A stretch of 64,000 nucleotides of DNA from the NCBI GenBank assembly GCA_016707705.1, contig JADJHD010000007.1, forward strand, positions 186,001 through 250,000, given 5' to 3'. The position numbers and the translations under genes were made by a program. This DNA comes from Bacteroidales bacterium (GTDB lineage: Bacteria > Bacteroidota > Bacteroidia > Bacteroidales > UBA4417). A model generated the notes under the pieces. The model searched no databases. It was given only the letters and a program-made list of their open reading frames with translations, and was not told the origin of the DNA. Below are positions 55,526 through 63,579 of this stretch, piece by piece; position 1 is the first letter of the stretch, and every line of letters starts with the position of its first letter.

Positions 55526-56092
55526 ATGAATGAAAGTGGATTGAGTAACCTTAGGGTTTTGTCGAATAGTATTGGCTCTTACTTTCATCCGGATCCAAAA
55601 GAGAAGTGCAAACTCTCCCCTATAAATGTGAATCGCCTTACAGAAGAGGTCATTCAATCGCATCTGATGGCTTTAAACCATAAGAAATTAAACATTTCCT
55701 TTCTTCCCGGACTCTTTAGCTTTGAAGCCATTGTGTTGATGGATGAGCATAAACTCAGGGTAGTGCTTGATGCTCTCCTGGATCATGCAATAGAACACAC
55801 TCAGGCAGGATACGTTCAGATTGGTTACTTACCCTATGCCGGATCACTTGATTTTTTTATACGCGACTCGAGTAATAATAAATCAGAACCAGTACTTAGG
55901 CCTGTATACGTTGCTGCCAATCAAAAAGTATGTAATGAAAAACCAGCCCGCCAGAATTATAGTCTGAAAATAGCCCGCTCATTTGTAAGGCTAATGGGTG
56001 GTAGTATGAAAACCCTGATTCGTAAGGGTTCCGGATCTTTAGTAACCTTTTCAATTCCTTGTCTTAGTTCGGAAGAGTCATACTCATTCTAA
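55526..56092 (+). CDS. stand-alone degenerate HATPase_c protein
   Basis: A 188-aa protein resembling only the ATP-binding half of a histidine kinase. The order of motifs is kept but altered: DEHKLRVVLDALLDHAIEHT near 72 in place of an N box (Asn replaced), FFIRDSSNNK near 110 in place of the DxGxG G1 box, and YSLKIARSFVRLMGGSMKTL near 145 in place of the G2 box (glycines lost, LMGG kept). There is no HisKA domain or phospho-His. ATP binding is doubtful. It lies 183 nt after the Rcp1-like regulator on the same strand and may be a regulatory pseudo-kinase for that pathway; this is inference. Confidence 0.6.
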   Translation: MNESGLSNLRVLSNSIGSYFHPDPKEKCKLSPINVNRLTEEVIQSHLMALNHKKLNISFLPGLFSFEAIVLMDEHKLRVVLDALLDHAIEHTQAGYVQIGYLPYAGSLDFFIRDSSNNKSEPVLRPVYVAANQKVCNEKPARQNYSLKIARSFVRLMGGSMKTLIRKGSGSLVTFSIPCLSSEESYSF

Positions 56093-56101
56093 GACTGAAA
56101 C

Positions 56102-57142
56102 CTACATTTTCCGGTCACCAAAGCTAATCCCCATCTTTCTGGATTTCCGGATAAGGGGATGATCGGCAGGCACCAGCTTTGATTTGCCCCCTACCTCCTC
56201 CAGTGGAACAGGAATTATATGCTCCCCTGCCTTCGACACCATAATGCCATAATTGCCTTCAGCTATCATTTCAACTGCCTTGGCCCCAAAACGCGTGGAC
56301 AAAATCCTGTCCATCGGAGTTGGAGTTCCTCCCCGTTGAATGTAACCCAGAATTGTTTCACGGGTTTCAAGCTTGGTCATTTCACGTATGGACTGGGAAA
56401 CATATCCTGCAGCTGACATTCCCTTGGGTTTCTTGATTCCTTCTGCAACAACAACAATTGAATACGGCTTATTACTTTTTGCCCTGCGCTCGAGATTGCG
56501 CGTAACAAGCTCTATATCGTAATCAATTTCCGGAAGAAGAATAACATCACCTCCGCCGGCAACTCCTGCGTAAAGCGACAGCCAGCCAGCGTGGTGACCC
56601 ATCAGCTCGATAACCATGATGCGTTTATGCGAATTCGCTGTTGAATGGAGCCTGTCAATTGCTTCAGTTGCAATCCAAACGGCAGAATCAAATCCAAAGG
56701 TCACATCCGTGCCCCAAACATCATTGTCAATGGTCTTGGGAATACCAACAATGTTCAGGCCCTCCAGGCTAAGCTTATGGGCAGTTTTCATGGTTCCGTT
56801 ACCCCCGATAACTACCAGGGCATCCAGTCCCAAATCCATATAGTTCTTCTTGATTAATTTCGGGATTTTGTTTTCAACGGTCGGATCCCCCTTGAATGGC
56901 TTATCACGGGAAGTTCCCAGAATAGTCCCTCCCAAAGTAAGAATACCCGAAAGCTGAGCCTCATCAAGTTCAGTATAGAGGTTATCAACCAGTCCTCTGA
57001 ACCCTGAAGATATCCCGTAAACAGTCATCCCATATTCATAGATAGCTGTCTTTCCAACCCCACGGATTGCGGCATTGATTCCCGGACAATCTCCGCCCGC
57101 TGTCAGAATACCAATTCGCTTTGCTTTTGTAGATGATGGCAT
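56102..57142 (-). CDS. pfkA: 6-phosphofructokinase
   Basis: A 346-aa enzyme that phosphorylates fructose 6-phosphate in glycolysis. Motifs are RIGILTAGGDCPGINAAIRG near 9, GTILGTSR near 75, VIGGNGTMKTAH near 107, GIPKTIDNDVWGTDVTFGFD near 130 (catalytic Asp in TIDND) and VIELMGHHAGWLSLYAG near 172. By E. coli numbering it has Gly at 104 and Lys at 124, the mixed pattern of the group III enzymes, where the phosphoryl donor (ATP or PPi) is not decided by sequence alone; the usual Asp103 is Asn. It is monocistronic, with a short intergenic region shared with the sialidase-like gene. Confidence 0.93.
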   Translation of the reverse strand: MPSSTKAKRIGILTAGGDCPGINAAIRGVGKTAIYEYGMTVYGISSGFRGLVDNLYTELDEAQLSGILTLGGTILGTSRDKPFKGDPTVENKIPKLIKKNYMDLGLDALVVIGGNGTMKTAHKLSLEGLNIVGIPKTIDNDVWGTDVTFGFDSAVWIATEAIDRLHSTANSHKRIMVIELMGHHAGWLSLYAGVAGGGDVILLPEIDYDIELVTRNLERRAKSNKPYSIVVVAEGIKKPKGMSAAGYVSQSIREMTKLETRETILGYIQRGGTPTPMDRILSTRFGAKAVEMIAEGNYGIMVSKAGEHIIPVPLEEVGGKSKLVPADHPLIRKSRKMGISFGDRKM

Positions 57143-57229
57143 AGTTTCTCCCTTCTTTTAATCTGGCTTGACCTAAACATGACAGAACTTCATACAGTTC
57201 AAAAAATCATACTGAATCAGGATGGTCGG

Positions 57230-57237
57230 CAAATTTA
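57230..57237 (-). promoter_or_regulatory. putative -7 element of pfkA promoter
   Basis: On the minus strand TAAATTTG matches TAnnTTTG and is 87 nt before the pfkA start codon. No TTG at normal spacing. Confidence 0.35.
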
Positions 57238-57315
57238 CCACTATAAACTTCAGGATATTCTGTATTTGCAGTAGAACAAGTAAATTTAATATACGGGAAA
57301 CCTTCATAAATATAC

Positions 57316-57323
57316 TAAATTTG
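57316..57323 (+). promoter_or_regulatory. putative -7 element of sialidase-like gene promoter
   Basis: TAAATTTG matches TAnnTTTG and is 65 nt before the start codon at 57389. No TTG at normal spacing. Confidence 0.35.
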
Positions 57324-57388
57324 CAGCTCATGAGATTCATTGTAAACTAATTACTTACAAGTTTTTAGAAACTTCCGCCTCCCATTCT

Positions 57389-58957
57389 ATGACTACATAT
57401 CGTCCATATTCCCTCATCTCAGTCTTGCTTTTGGTAGCGTCATTCACATATGCCCAATTCCAGAATGTAATGATCAGCAACCAAAACTGGCCGAATGAGA
57501 CATCAATTTACATGAACCCCAAAAACACCCAGCAACTTATTGCAGGTGCAAATCTTAATTCATTTTACTATTCCAACGATGGTGGCCATACCTGGGGAAA
57601 TGGCAGCCTGAGTTCTACTTTAGGGGTTTATGGTGACCCTTGCCTGGTAATTGACACGGCTGGCTACTTTTACTTCCTTCATCTTTCATCCCCACAGGGA
57701 AATCCTCTTTTCTGGCTTGACAGGATTGTTTGCCAGCGATCAACCAATAACGGCCTCAGCTGGAACGATGGCAGCGGTATTGGTAAAAATGACCCCAAAC
57801 AACAGGACAAGGAATGGGCAGCCGTTAATCCTTTCAACAATGAACTCTATGTCTCCTGGACTCAATTCGATGCCTATGGAGTTGCAGATACCAGCCTGAA
57901 AACCAATATCCTCTTCAGCAAATCTTCTGATCAGGGCCTTACCTGGACAGACCCCGTTCAGTTGAATGAGGTATCGGGCGATTGCATCGATAGTGATAAT
58001 ACTGTTGAAGGAGCGGTCCCTGCTGTAGGTCCTGATGGTGAAATCTATGTGAGCTGGGCAGGACCTGCCGGACTGGTATTCGACCGATCATTGGATGGCG
58101 GATTAACATGGCTTGATCAGGACATTTTTGTATCAGATATCCCCGGCGGCTGGGATTATGCGGTACCAGGCATTTACAGGGCTAACGGACTGCCTGTTAC
58201 AGCCTGCGATATCTCAGGAGGACCTTATAACGGCAGCATCTATATTAACTGGAGTGATCAGAGGAATGGTCCGGAAGATACTGATATCTGGATTTGCCGC
58301 TCTAATGACGGAGGTAATACCTGGAGCAGTCCAATCCGCGTAAATGATGACCTTCCGGGCAAGCAGCAGTTTTTCACCTGGATGACCATAGATCAGTCTA
58401 CAGGCTATATCTGGCTGGTGTTTTATGATCGCAGGCAATATCCTGACACCCGAACTGATGTTTATTTGGCAGTTTCGACTGATGGAGGCAGCAGTTTCCA
58501 GAATTTTGCTGTCAGCGAAACCCCCTTTACCCCTATGAACAGCGTATTCTTTGGTGATTATACCGGTATCACTGCTCATCAGGGAAAGATCAGGCCTATC
58601 TGGACCCGCCTCGATGGCTCAGATTTGTCAGCATATACCGCTATTGTTGACACTCTTTTAACCTCAGTTCCTGAAAAGGAACAAATCCCCTTTGCTACTG
58701 AACAGAATTACCCGAATCCCTTCAAGGAAAGCACTGTTTTCTCCTTCAAACTGAGATCAGCAGGCTTCGTAACCCTGAAAGTGAATGATTTGATGGGAAA
58801 ACCTGTGGCAACGCTTATTGACCATGCCTGGATGGAACAGGGTAAATATGTAAAGGCATTTAATGCATCTGATTTAAACCTGCCTTCGGGAGTATATTAC
58901 TTTTCACTTACAGGCAGCGGTTTCAGCAAGCAGCAAAAAATGATCTATCAAAAGTAG
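57389..58957 (+). CDS. sialidase-like (BNR/Asp-box) T9SS protein
   Basis: A 522-aa exported protein with a signal peptide ending near TYA (residue 22). Six or more Asp-box-type repeats of the sialidase beta-propeller are seen: YSNDGGHTWGNG near 65, STNNGLSWNDGSG near 123, SSDQGLTWTDP near 185, SLDGGLTWLDQD near 233, SNDGGNTWSSP near 308 and STDGGSSFQNF near 370. The RIP motif and catalytic Tyr/Glu of true sialidases are not identified, so binding or glycosidase activity is unproven. The C-terminus is a T9SS sorting domain (EQNYPNPFKESTVFSFKLRS, LPSGVYYFSL, QQKMIYQK). It is upstream of the TetR gene with a 115-nt gap. Confidence 0.88.
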   Translation: MTTYRPYSLISVLLLVASFTYAQFQNVMISNQNWPNETSIYMNPKNTQQLIAGANLNSFYYSNDGGHTWGNGSLSSTLGVYGDPCLVIDTAGYFYFLHLSSPQGNPLFWLDRIVCQRSTNNGLSWNDGSGIGKNDPKQQDKEWAAVNPFNNELYVSWTQFDAYGVADTSLKTNILFSKSSDQGLTWTDPVQLNEVSGDCIDSDNTVEGAVPAVGPDGEIYVSWAGPAGLVFDRSLDGGLTWLDQDIFVSDIPGGWDYAVPGIYRANGLPVTACDISGGPYNGSIYINWSDQRNGPEDTDIWICRSNDGGNTWSSPIRVNDDLPGKQQFFTWMTIDQSTGYIWLVFYDRRQYPDTRTDVYLAVSTDGGSSFQNFAVSETPFTPMNSVFFGDYTGITAHQGKIRPIWTRLDGSDLSAYTAIVDTLLTSVPEKEQIPFATEQNYPNPFKESTVFSFKLRSAGFVTLKVNDLMGKPVATLIDHAWMEQGKYVKAFNASDLNLPSGVYYFSLTGSGFSKQQKMIYQK

Positions 58958-59072
58958 GAACGCCGCAATTGCATGCCATTATTGAGAATTCGAAGTTTGT
59001 GGACAAGCGGTTTTCAAAAGATAATTATCTTTACTTTTACGTTCCATTCTTTGAATCAATTTATCTGTTTGT

Positions 59073-59687
59073 ATGCAGGATACTGTTACACCCTTGGTAG
59101 AATCCATCAGGAAACACCTTTCCAACTATAAGCCGGAAGAATTCAGTCTCACTTCCCTTGCAAATGATCTCAATCAACCGGTTGAAACGCTCATCGCATC
59201 CTTTGGAAATGAAACTGGATTGGTTGAAGAAGTGCTTGAATATGAGCAGAAAAGCCTGGAAGCCATTTTTACAAACTTCAGCTTTGCAGAAGTCAACGCC
59301 ATTGACGGACTATTATTTGTAAGCAAGGAAATAAGTATACGATTTGCCGATATCCAGCCTTCATTTACCTTCGATCTCAGGAAATATTATCCTGAAGCAA
59401 GGCAAAACTTCTTTGATAAAAGGGTAAAATTCGTTTCAGAGAAAATCCGCAGAAACATTGAGCAGGGAATCCAGCAAGGTTTATACCGTCAGGACCTCAG
59501 CACCGAATTGGTTTCCAGAATCTACATTTCAAGGCTTATCGACCTGCACAATCCTGATTTCTTCCCCAATGACGAATTCTCCTTCAATACACTATTTGAT
59601 GTAATGTTCGATACTTTCATAAGAGGAATATGCAGTGAAGAGGGCACAAGGCATTATGAGAAGAAAATCAAATGCATGAAATTCTAA
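59073..59687 (+). CDS. TetR family transcriptional regulator
   Basis: A 204-aa protein with a TetR-like N-terminal helix-turn-helix: ESIRKHLSNYKPEEFSLTSL near 10, then LANDLNQPVETLIASFGNE, LVEEVLEYEQ. The HTH is atypical in that the usual GxxxxTxxxIA and KxxLY motifs are weak. The rest is helical (FDKRVKFVSEKIRRNIEQG near 110, GLYRQDLSTELVSRIY), as in ligand-binding TetR domains. Target and ligand are unknown; it lies between the sialidase-like gene and the convergent S46 peptidase. Alternative: a divergent TetR relative with altered DNA binding. Confidence 0.75.
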   Translation: MQDTVTPLVESIRKHLSNYKPEEFSLTSLANDLNQPVETLIASFGNETGLVEEVLEYEQKSLEAIFTNFSFAEVNAIDGLLFVSKEISIRFADIQPSFTFDLRKYYPEARQNFFDKRVKFVSEKIRRNIEQGIQQGLYRQDLSTELVSRIYISRLIDLHNPDFFPNDEFSFNTLFDVMFDTFIRGICSEEGTRHYEKKIKCMKF

Positions 59688-59734
59688 TCCCGGATATATC
59701 CGCCGAAATTCAGGCAATTTCCTGAATAACTCAA

Positions 59735-61888
59735 CTATTTCCCGGCAAACTTCAGTTCATCCAGCAGGTAACCGGCTCCCGCATATTTATCAACGATAAA
59801 CAGCACATATCGGATATCCACGCAGATAGTCCTTTGCAAATTAACATCGTATTTAATATCGCTGCTCATAGCCTCTGAGTTACCATCAAAAGCAACAGCT
59901 ATCAATTCTCCCCGGCCATTGATTACAGGACTGCCTGAATTCCCGCCAGTGATATCATGTGTTGTCAGGAAGCATACCGGCAGTATGCCATTCTCTCCAT
60001 ATTTCCCGAAATCACCAGCTTTCAGAAGTATTTTCAGCTTCTCAGGTACTGCGAATTCACGATTCTGAGGATCATCCTTTTCAAGAATACCCTTTGAGGT
60101 TGTGCGGTACATATATTCAACAGCATCCGCAGGATCATAAGCTTTCACCTGTCCGTAGGTAAGCCTCAAGGTGCTGTTGGCATCCGGGTAGAAGTTTCGG
60201 TTAGTATCCTGCTCCATAAGTCCTGCAACAAACAACCTGCTAGCCTCATCAAACTTCTCCTGATAGCCCATCTGAGTTACCATTGCCAGGATGTAGGATG
60301 CCAGAAAAGAATTGGCAGCTTCAAAAGCCGGATCTCCGGAAAGTTTCTTTGCAGTTGGTTTATTCAGAAAGGCTTCAAAGGCTTCTGCTGATGCAAAAAT
60401 TGACTTGCGGTAGAGAGCATCTGCAAATTTCTCATCTGAATTATCAAACTTCTTACTGATTTTAACGAACAGATCAGGATAATACTGATCCGGGAGATTC
60501 TCGCGGTAGAGCTTGAACATTCTGCACATTATCTCCTTATCTGCATCCTGATTGAATTCCCTGTAAAACTCGGCAGCCTGCTTCCTGAAATGAGCCAGTT
60601 GTTCAGTTAAATCATTGCCATCCTCAAGGCTTGACAATAGCTCATTGGTCTGGTAAGCCCAGAGAAGAATCTTCACGCCCATAAGGGTCTCTTCGAGGTA
60701 AGTTTGAGCCTTATCGGCCTTATCGGCAGTCCGCTCTTTATAAACTTCCTCCATATCATTCAGAACGCTGCCATATTTATCAGCCCTATCCAGACTCATA
60801 CTCACCCATTCCTGAAATGAATCCTCAAGTTGTTTCTTGTCATCATAAACCTTCAGCCTTTTAAGTGCCTTACTTTCCTGAATCGATTTCTTCTGGAAAT
60901 TAGCCAGATATGCATAATCGCTGGCATATGCGAGACGAAGGGCATCACTCTGATTCATATACTTTTTGAGAATCTCCATTTTGGCAGTCTTAAGCAGGAT
61001 ATCAGTTGGATTCAGCACTTCCAGCTTATGTTCAATTCCATAGGATGTGAGATACCTGTCAGTGGAACCCGGATAGCCCATAATCATAGAGAAATCACCC
61101 TCCTTCACCCCTTCCAGTGAAACCGGGAGGAAGTATTTTGGATTTAAAGGAATATTAAGGTCCGACTTCTCAGCCGGTTTACCATCAGCGCCGGAATAAA
61201 CCCTGAGAAGGCAAAAATCGCCGGTATGCCTTGGCCACATCCAATTATCAGTTTCTCCACCGAATTTACCCACCCCTGAAGGAGGAGCACCTACCAGCCT
61301 GACATCATTGAACGTCTGGTATTCAAACATATAATAGGAATTCCCATGGAGCATGCTTTCAATACTGATTTCATACCCTGAGACTTCTTCGTAAACCTTC
61401 TTAAGACTGTCAATAACCCTCTCGACCCTCTCTGCACGGGATGATTTATCGCTCTCATCTTCAATACCTGACAGCACTTCAGATGTGACATCCTTCATCA
61501 GAATGAGGAATGATACGGTCTTACCCGGAATAGGCAATTCTTCCTCCTGACGCATCGCCCAGAATCCATCCGTCAGATAATCATGCTCAACGGTACTTTG
61601 CCCTGCAATGGCTTCAAACCCGCAATGGTGATTGGTAATCAGAAGTCCGTTTGCCGAGATAATCGAGCCGGTACAGCCTCCATGGTCCAGGGCAACAATT
61701 GCATCCTTCAGGCAGGCCTGATTCACACTGTAAATTTGCTCCGGGGTCAATTTCAGCCCCATGTTCTGCATGGCAGTAATGTTTTTCTGATTGAGCAATA
61801 CGGGTAACCACATCCCCTCATCTGCCCTTGCAACCAGTCCAAAACCTGTTGCCAATACAAAAATAATCGCCAATAGCTTGTTATTCAT
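59735..61888 (-). CDS. S46 family dipeptidyl peptidase, DPP7-type
   Basis: A 717-aa exported serine peptidase (signal peptide about 1-22). The chymotrypsin-like halves carry the catalytic His in GLLITNHHCGFEAIAGQSTV near 88 and the Ser in GGNSGSPVINGRGELIAVAF near 648. Counting 18 residues on from that Ser gives Gly in FDGNSEAM, the position that is Gly in DPP7 (hydrophobic P1 preference) and Arg in DPP11 (acidic P1); so DPP7-like specificity is predicted. The helical insert between the two halves is present and the C-terminus VDIRYVLFIVDKYAGAGYLL is typical. It would release dipeptides from peptides in the periplasm. Confidence 0.93.
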   Translation of the reverse strand: MNNKLLAIIFVLATGFGLVARADEGMWLPVLLNQKNITAMQNMGLKLTPEQIYSVNQACLKDAIVALDHGGCTGSIISANGLLITNHHCGFEAIAGQSTVEHDYLTDGFWAMRQEEELPIPGKTVSFLILMKDVTSEVLSGIEDESDKSSRAERVERVIDSLKKVYEEVSGYEISIESMLHGNSYYMFEYQTFNDVRLVGAPPSGVGKFGGETDNWMWPRHTGDFCLLRVYSGADGKPAEKSDLNIPLNPKYFLPVSLEGVKEGDFSMIMGYPGSTDRYLTSYGIEHKLEVLNPTDILLKTAKMEILKKYMNQSDALRLAYASDYAYLANFQKKSIQESKALKRLKVYDDKKQLEDSFQEWVSMSLDRADKYGSVLNDMEEVYKERTADKADKAQTYLEETLMGVKILLWAYQTNELLSSLEDGNDLTEQLAHFRKQAAEFYREFNQDADKEIMCRMFKLYRENLPDQYYPDLFVKISKKFDNSDEKFADALYRKSIFASAEAFEAFLNKPTAKKLSGDPAFEAANSFLASYILAMVTQMGYQEKFDEASRLFVAGLMEQDTNRNFYPDANSTLRLTYGQVKAYDPADAVEYMYRTTSKGILEKDDPQNREFAVPEKLKILLKAGDFGKYGENGILPVCFLTTHDITGGNSGSPVINGRGELIAVAFDGNSEAMSSDIKYDVNLQRTICVDIRYVLFIVDKYAGAGYLLDELKFAGK

Positions 61889-61982
61889 ATACTTGAATTT
61901 ATAGATGAATGCTCTAATTTAGTCTCCAATTTACAGCTTTTGAGATTCCTTCCAACGCCTTCATTACTTGCCTGCCTAAATA

Positions 61983-62010
61983 TTGGAATACAAATTTTGT
62001 CATATCTTTA
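61983..62010 (+). promoter_or_regulatory. Bacteroidota-type promoter of the T9SS gene at 62041
   Basis: TTG, 17 nt, then TATCTTTA fits TTG-N17-TAnnTTTG except for the last base, and ends 31 nt before the start codon. Confidence 0.5.
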
Positions 62011-62040
62011 ATCAATATTTCTATCTAAACATACTCTATT

Positions 62041-62727
62041 ATGCATCGCGTATTTCTGTTTATTGCTCTAATGATTGCGAGCCTGCATTCCATCAGGGCC
62101 CAACAGTACCTGAATCAGCTTGTTGATTCTGCCACCTATTACAGCAACACGGCGGTTTGCAGTGTCCCCGCAGGATTTATGCTTGCGACCAATCAATCAG
62201 CAAATGACACACTTCAAAACTTGAAAGGTTATCTCGTCCTTTTGGATAAGAATCTTCAGTTTGTCAATCGAAAGATTCTGCCTTTTACATTCAAGCACAA
62301 GTCATGCCTGGTTCCTGATACCAAAGGAGGTGTGATTCTCTGCGGAACTTATCCCTCAAGGGATTCAGCAGTTCTTTTCCAATTCAATGCGGAGTTATCC
62401 GAAGAAAAACATGCGACCATTTACCAGAAGGAAACCATGAATGGAGTGAGTGTGCATCAACTGATTAATCTTTCCGGCGGTGGTTATGCCGTAATTGGAG
62501 CCTATGACTTCCAGATTATGGGAGGAAACATGGATACTGACACACTCTTTATTATACGCTATGACGCAAATCTGGAGAAAATATCAGAATGGAGGTATGC
62601 TGCCCGTGATCAGCAGATCAGGGATTCCAGGATTATGCAGACTTCTGATGGAGGATTTGCTGTAACTACAGTTTTTGAGCTTGGCTTCATATCTCCTATT
62701 GCCCCTCCGATCAAAGAAGCCTGCTGA
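62041..62727 (+). CDS. T9SS-sorted repeat protein, N-terminal part (frameshifted)
   Basis: The N-terminal half of a protein of about 506 aa. A signal peptide (MHRVFLFIALMIASLHSIRA) is followed by beta-propeller-like repeats typical of secreted Bacteroidota proteins: LKGYLVLLDKNLQFVNRKIL near 61, VPDTKGGVILCGTYPSRDS near 90, QLINLSGGGYAVIGAYDF near 141, IMQTSDGGFAVTTVFELG near 198. The frame is lost at A3 62713-62715; adding one A gives PIKRSLLMKIDATG and joins the ORF at 62727. The ligand or role is unknown. Confidence 0.75.
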   Translation: MHRVFLFIALMIASLHSIRAQQYLNQLVDSATYYSNTAVCSVPAGFMLATNQSANDTLQNLKGYLVLLDKNLQFVNRKILPFTFKHKSCLVPDTKGGVILCGTYPSRDSAVLFQFNAELSEEKHATIYQKETMNGVSVHQLINLSGGGYAVIGAYDFQIMGGNMDTDTLFIIRYDANLEKISEWRYAARDQQIRDSRIMQTSDGGFAVTTVFELGFISPIAPPIKEAC

Positions 62728-63557
62728 TGAAAATTGATGCCACAGGTTCAAAACAATGGGAAAAAGTAACAGGTGGGCTCTATAAACAATATGGAACTGT
62801 ATATCTGGCCGCTAGTCCCGACCATGCAATTCTACAGGGTTACAGCTATACTCAACATATTGACTGGGACTATAATGAATGGAGCACTGTCACCATTCAA
62901 AAATTTCGCGAAAATGGCGATTCTGTCTTCACACTACAGTTAAATCCACAGGTATATGAAGATAAATATTTCAGTGCATTTATATGTGATGAATACGGTT
63001 CAATATACTGTTGTGGAAAAGATGAAGACTACAGTTCGAAAACCTGGATATTCAAAGCCAATTCATCGGGAGACAGTCTATGGTTTAAGAATTACCTGAG
63101 CCTTCTTCCAAATGCCGGAGATTCCGGACACCAGCATTTTCTGGATTGCATCCTGAATCCTGAAGCAAATTCCTTGCTTTTCTTTGGCAGTATATGGTTG
63201 AAAAATAATTCCGGTTATAGCTGGGTTTTAGGAACCGACAGCACAGGAAATTTCGACACTGCCAATTTCGTGAGACCTTTCCAACGATTACCAGAACTTG
63301 ATATTTATCCCAATCCCTGCAAATCAGCATTCAGGGTTAATTTGCCAATGAATCCCAATATTGGAAACAGTGGTCAGGCATCTGCTGGATTACTTGAAGT
63401 AACAGATATCACAGGCCGGATTATGGAGAGCATTGAAATCCCGGCTAACATACCTTGGAACGATATTCAATGTAATAACTGGGCCAGGGGAGTTTATATC
63501 CTAAGCCTTAAGTCAAATGGGAAAGTTCTCAGAACAGGAAAAGTTCTGAGAGACTGA
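62727..63557 (+). CDS. T9SS-sorted repeat protein, C-terminal part
   Basis: The second half of the gene at 62041; the ATG at 62727 is internal. Further propeller-like repeats follow (VYLAASPDHAILQGYSYTQH, YGSIYCCGKDEDYSSKTWIF, ANSLLFFGSIWLKNNSG), then a T9SS sorting domain: LPELDIYPNPCKSAFRVNLP, ITGRIMESIEIPA, WARGVYILSLKSNG, VLRTGKVLRD. The protein is predicted to be exported and processed by T9SS. It is convergent with typA, whose stop is 23 nt away. Confidence 0.8.
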   Translation: MKIDATGSKQWEKVTGGLYKQYGTVYLAASPDHAILQGYSYTQHIDWDYNEWSTVTIQKFRENGDSVFTLQLNPQVYEDKYFSAFICDEYGSIYCCGKDEDYSSKTWIFKANSSGDSLWFKNYLSLLPNAGDSGHQHFLDCILNPEANSLLFFGSIWLKNNSGYSWVLGTDSTGNFDTANFVRPFQRLPELDIYPNPCKSAFRVNLPMNPNIGNSGQASAGLLEVTDITGRIMESIEIPANIPWNDIQCNNWARGVYILSLKSNGKVLRTGKVLRD

Positions 63558-63579
63558 GAACCGAAAAAAAAGGAGTTTC

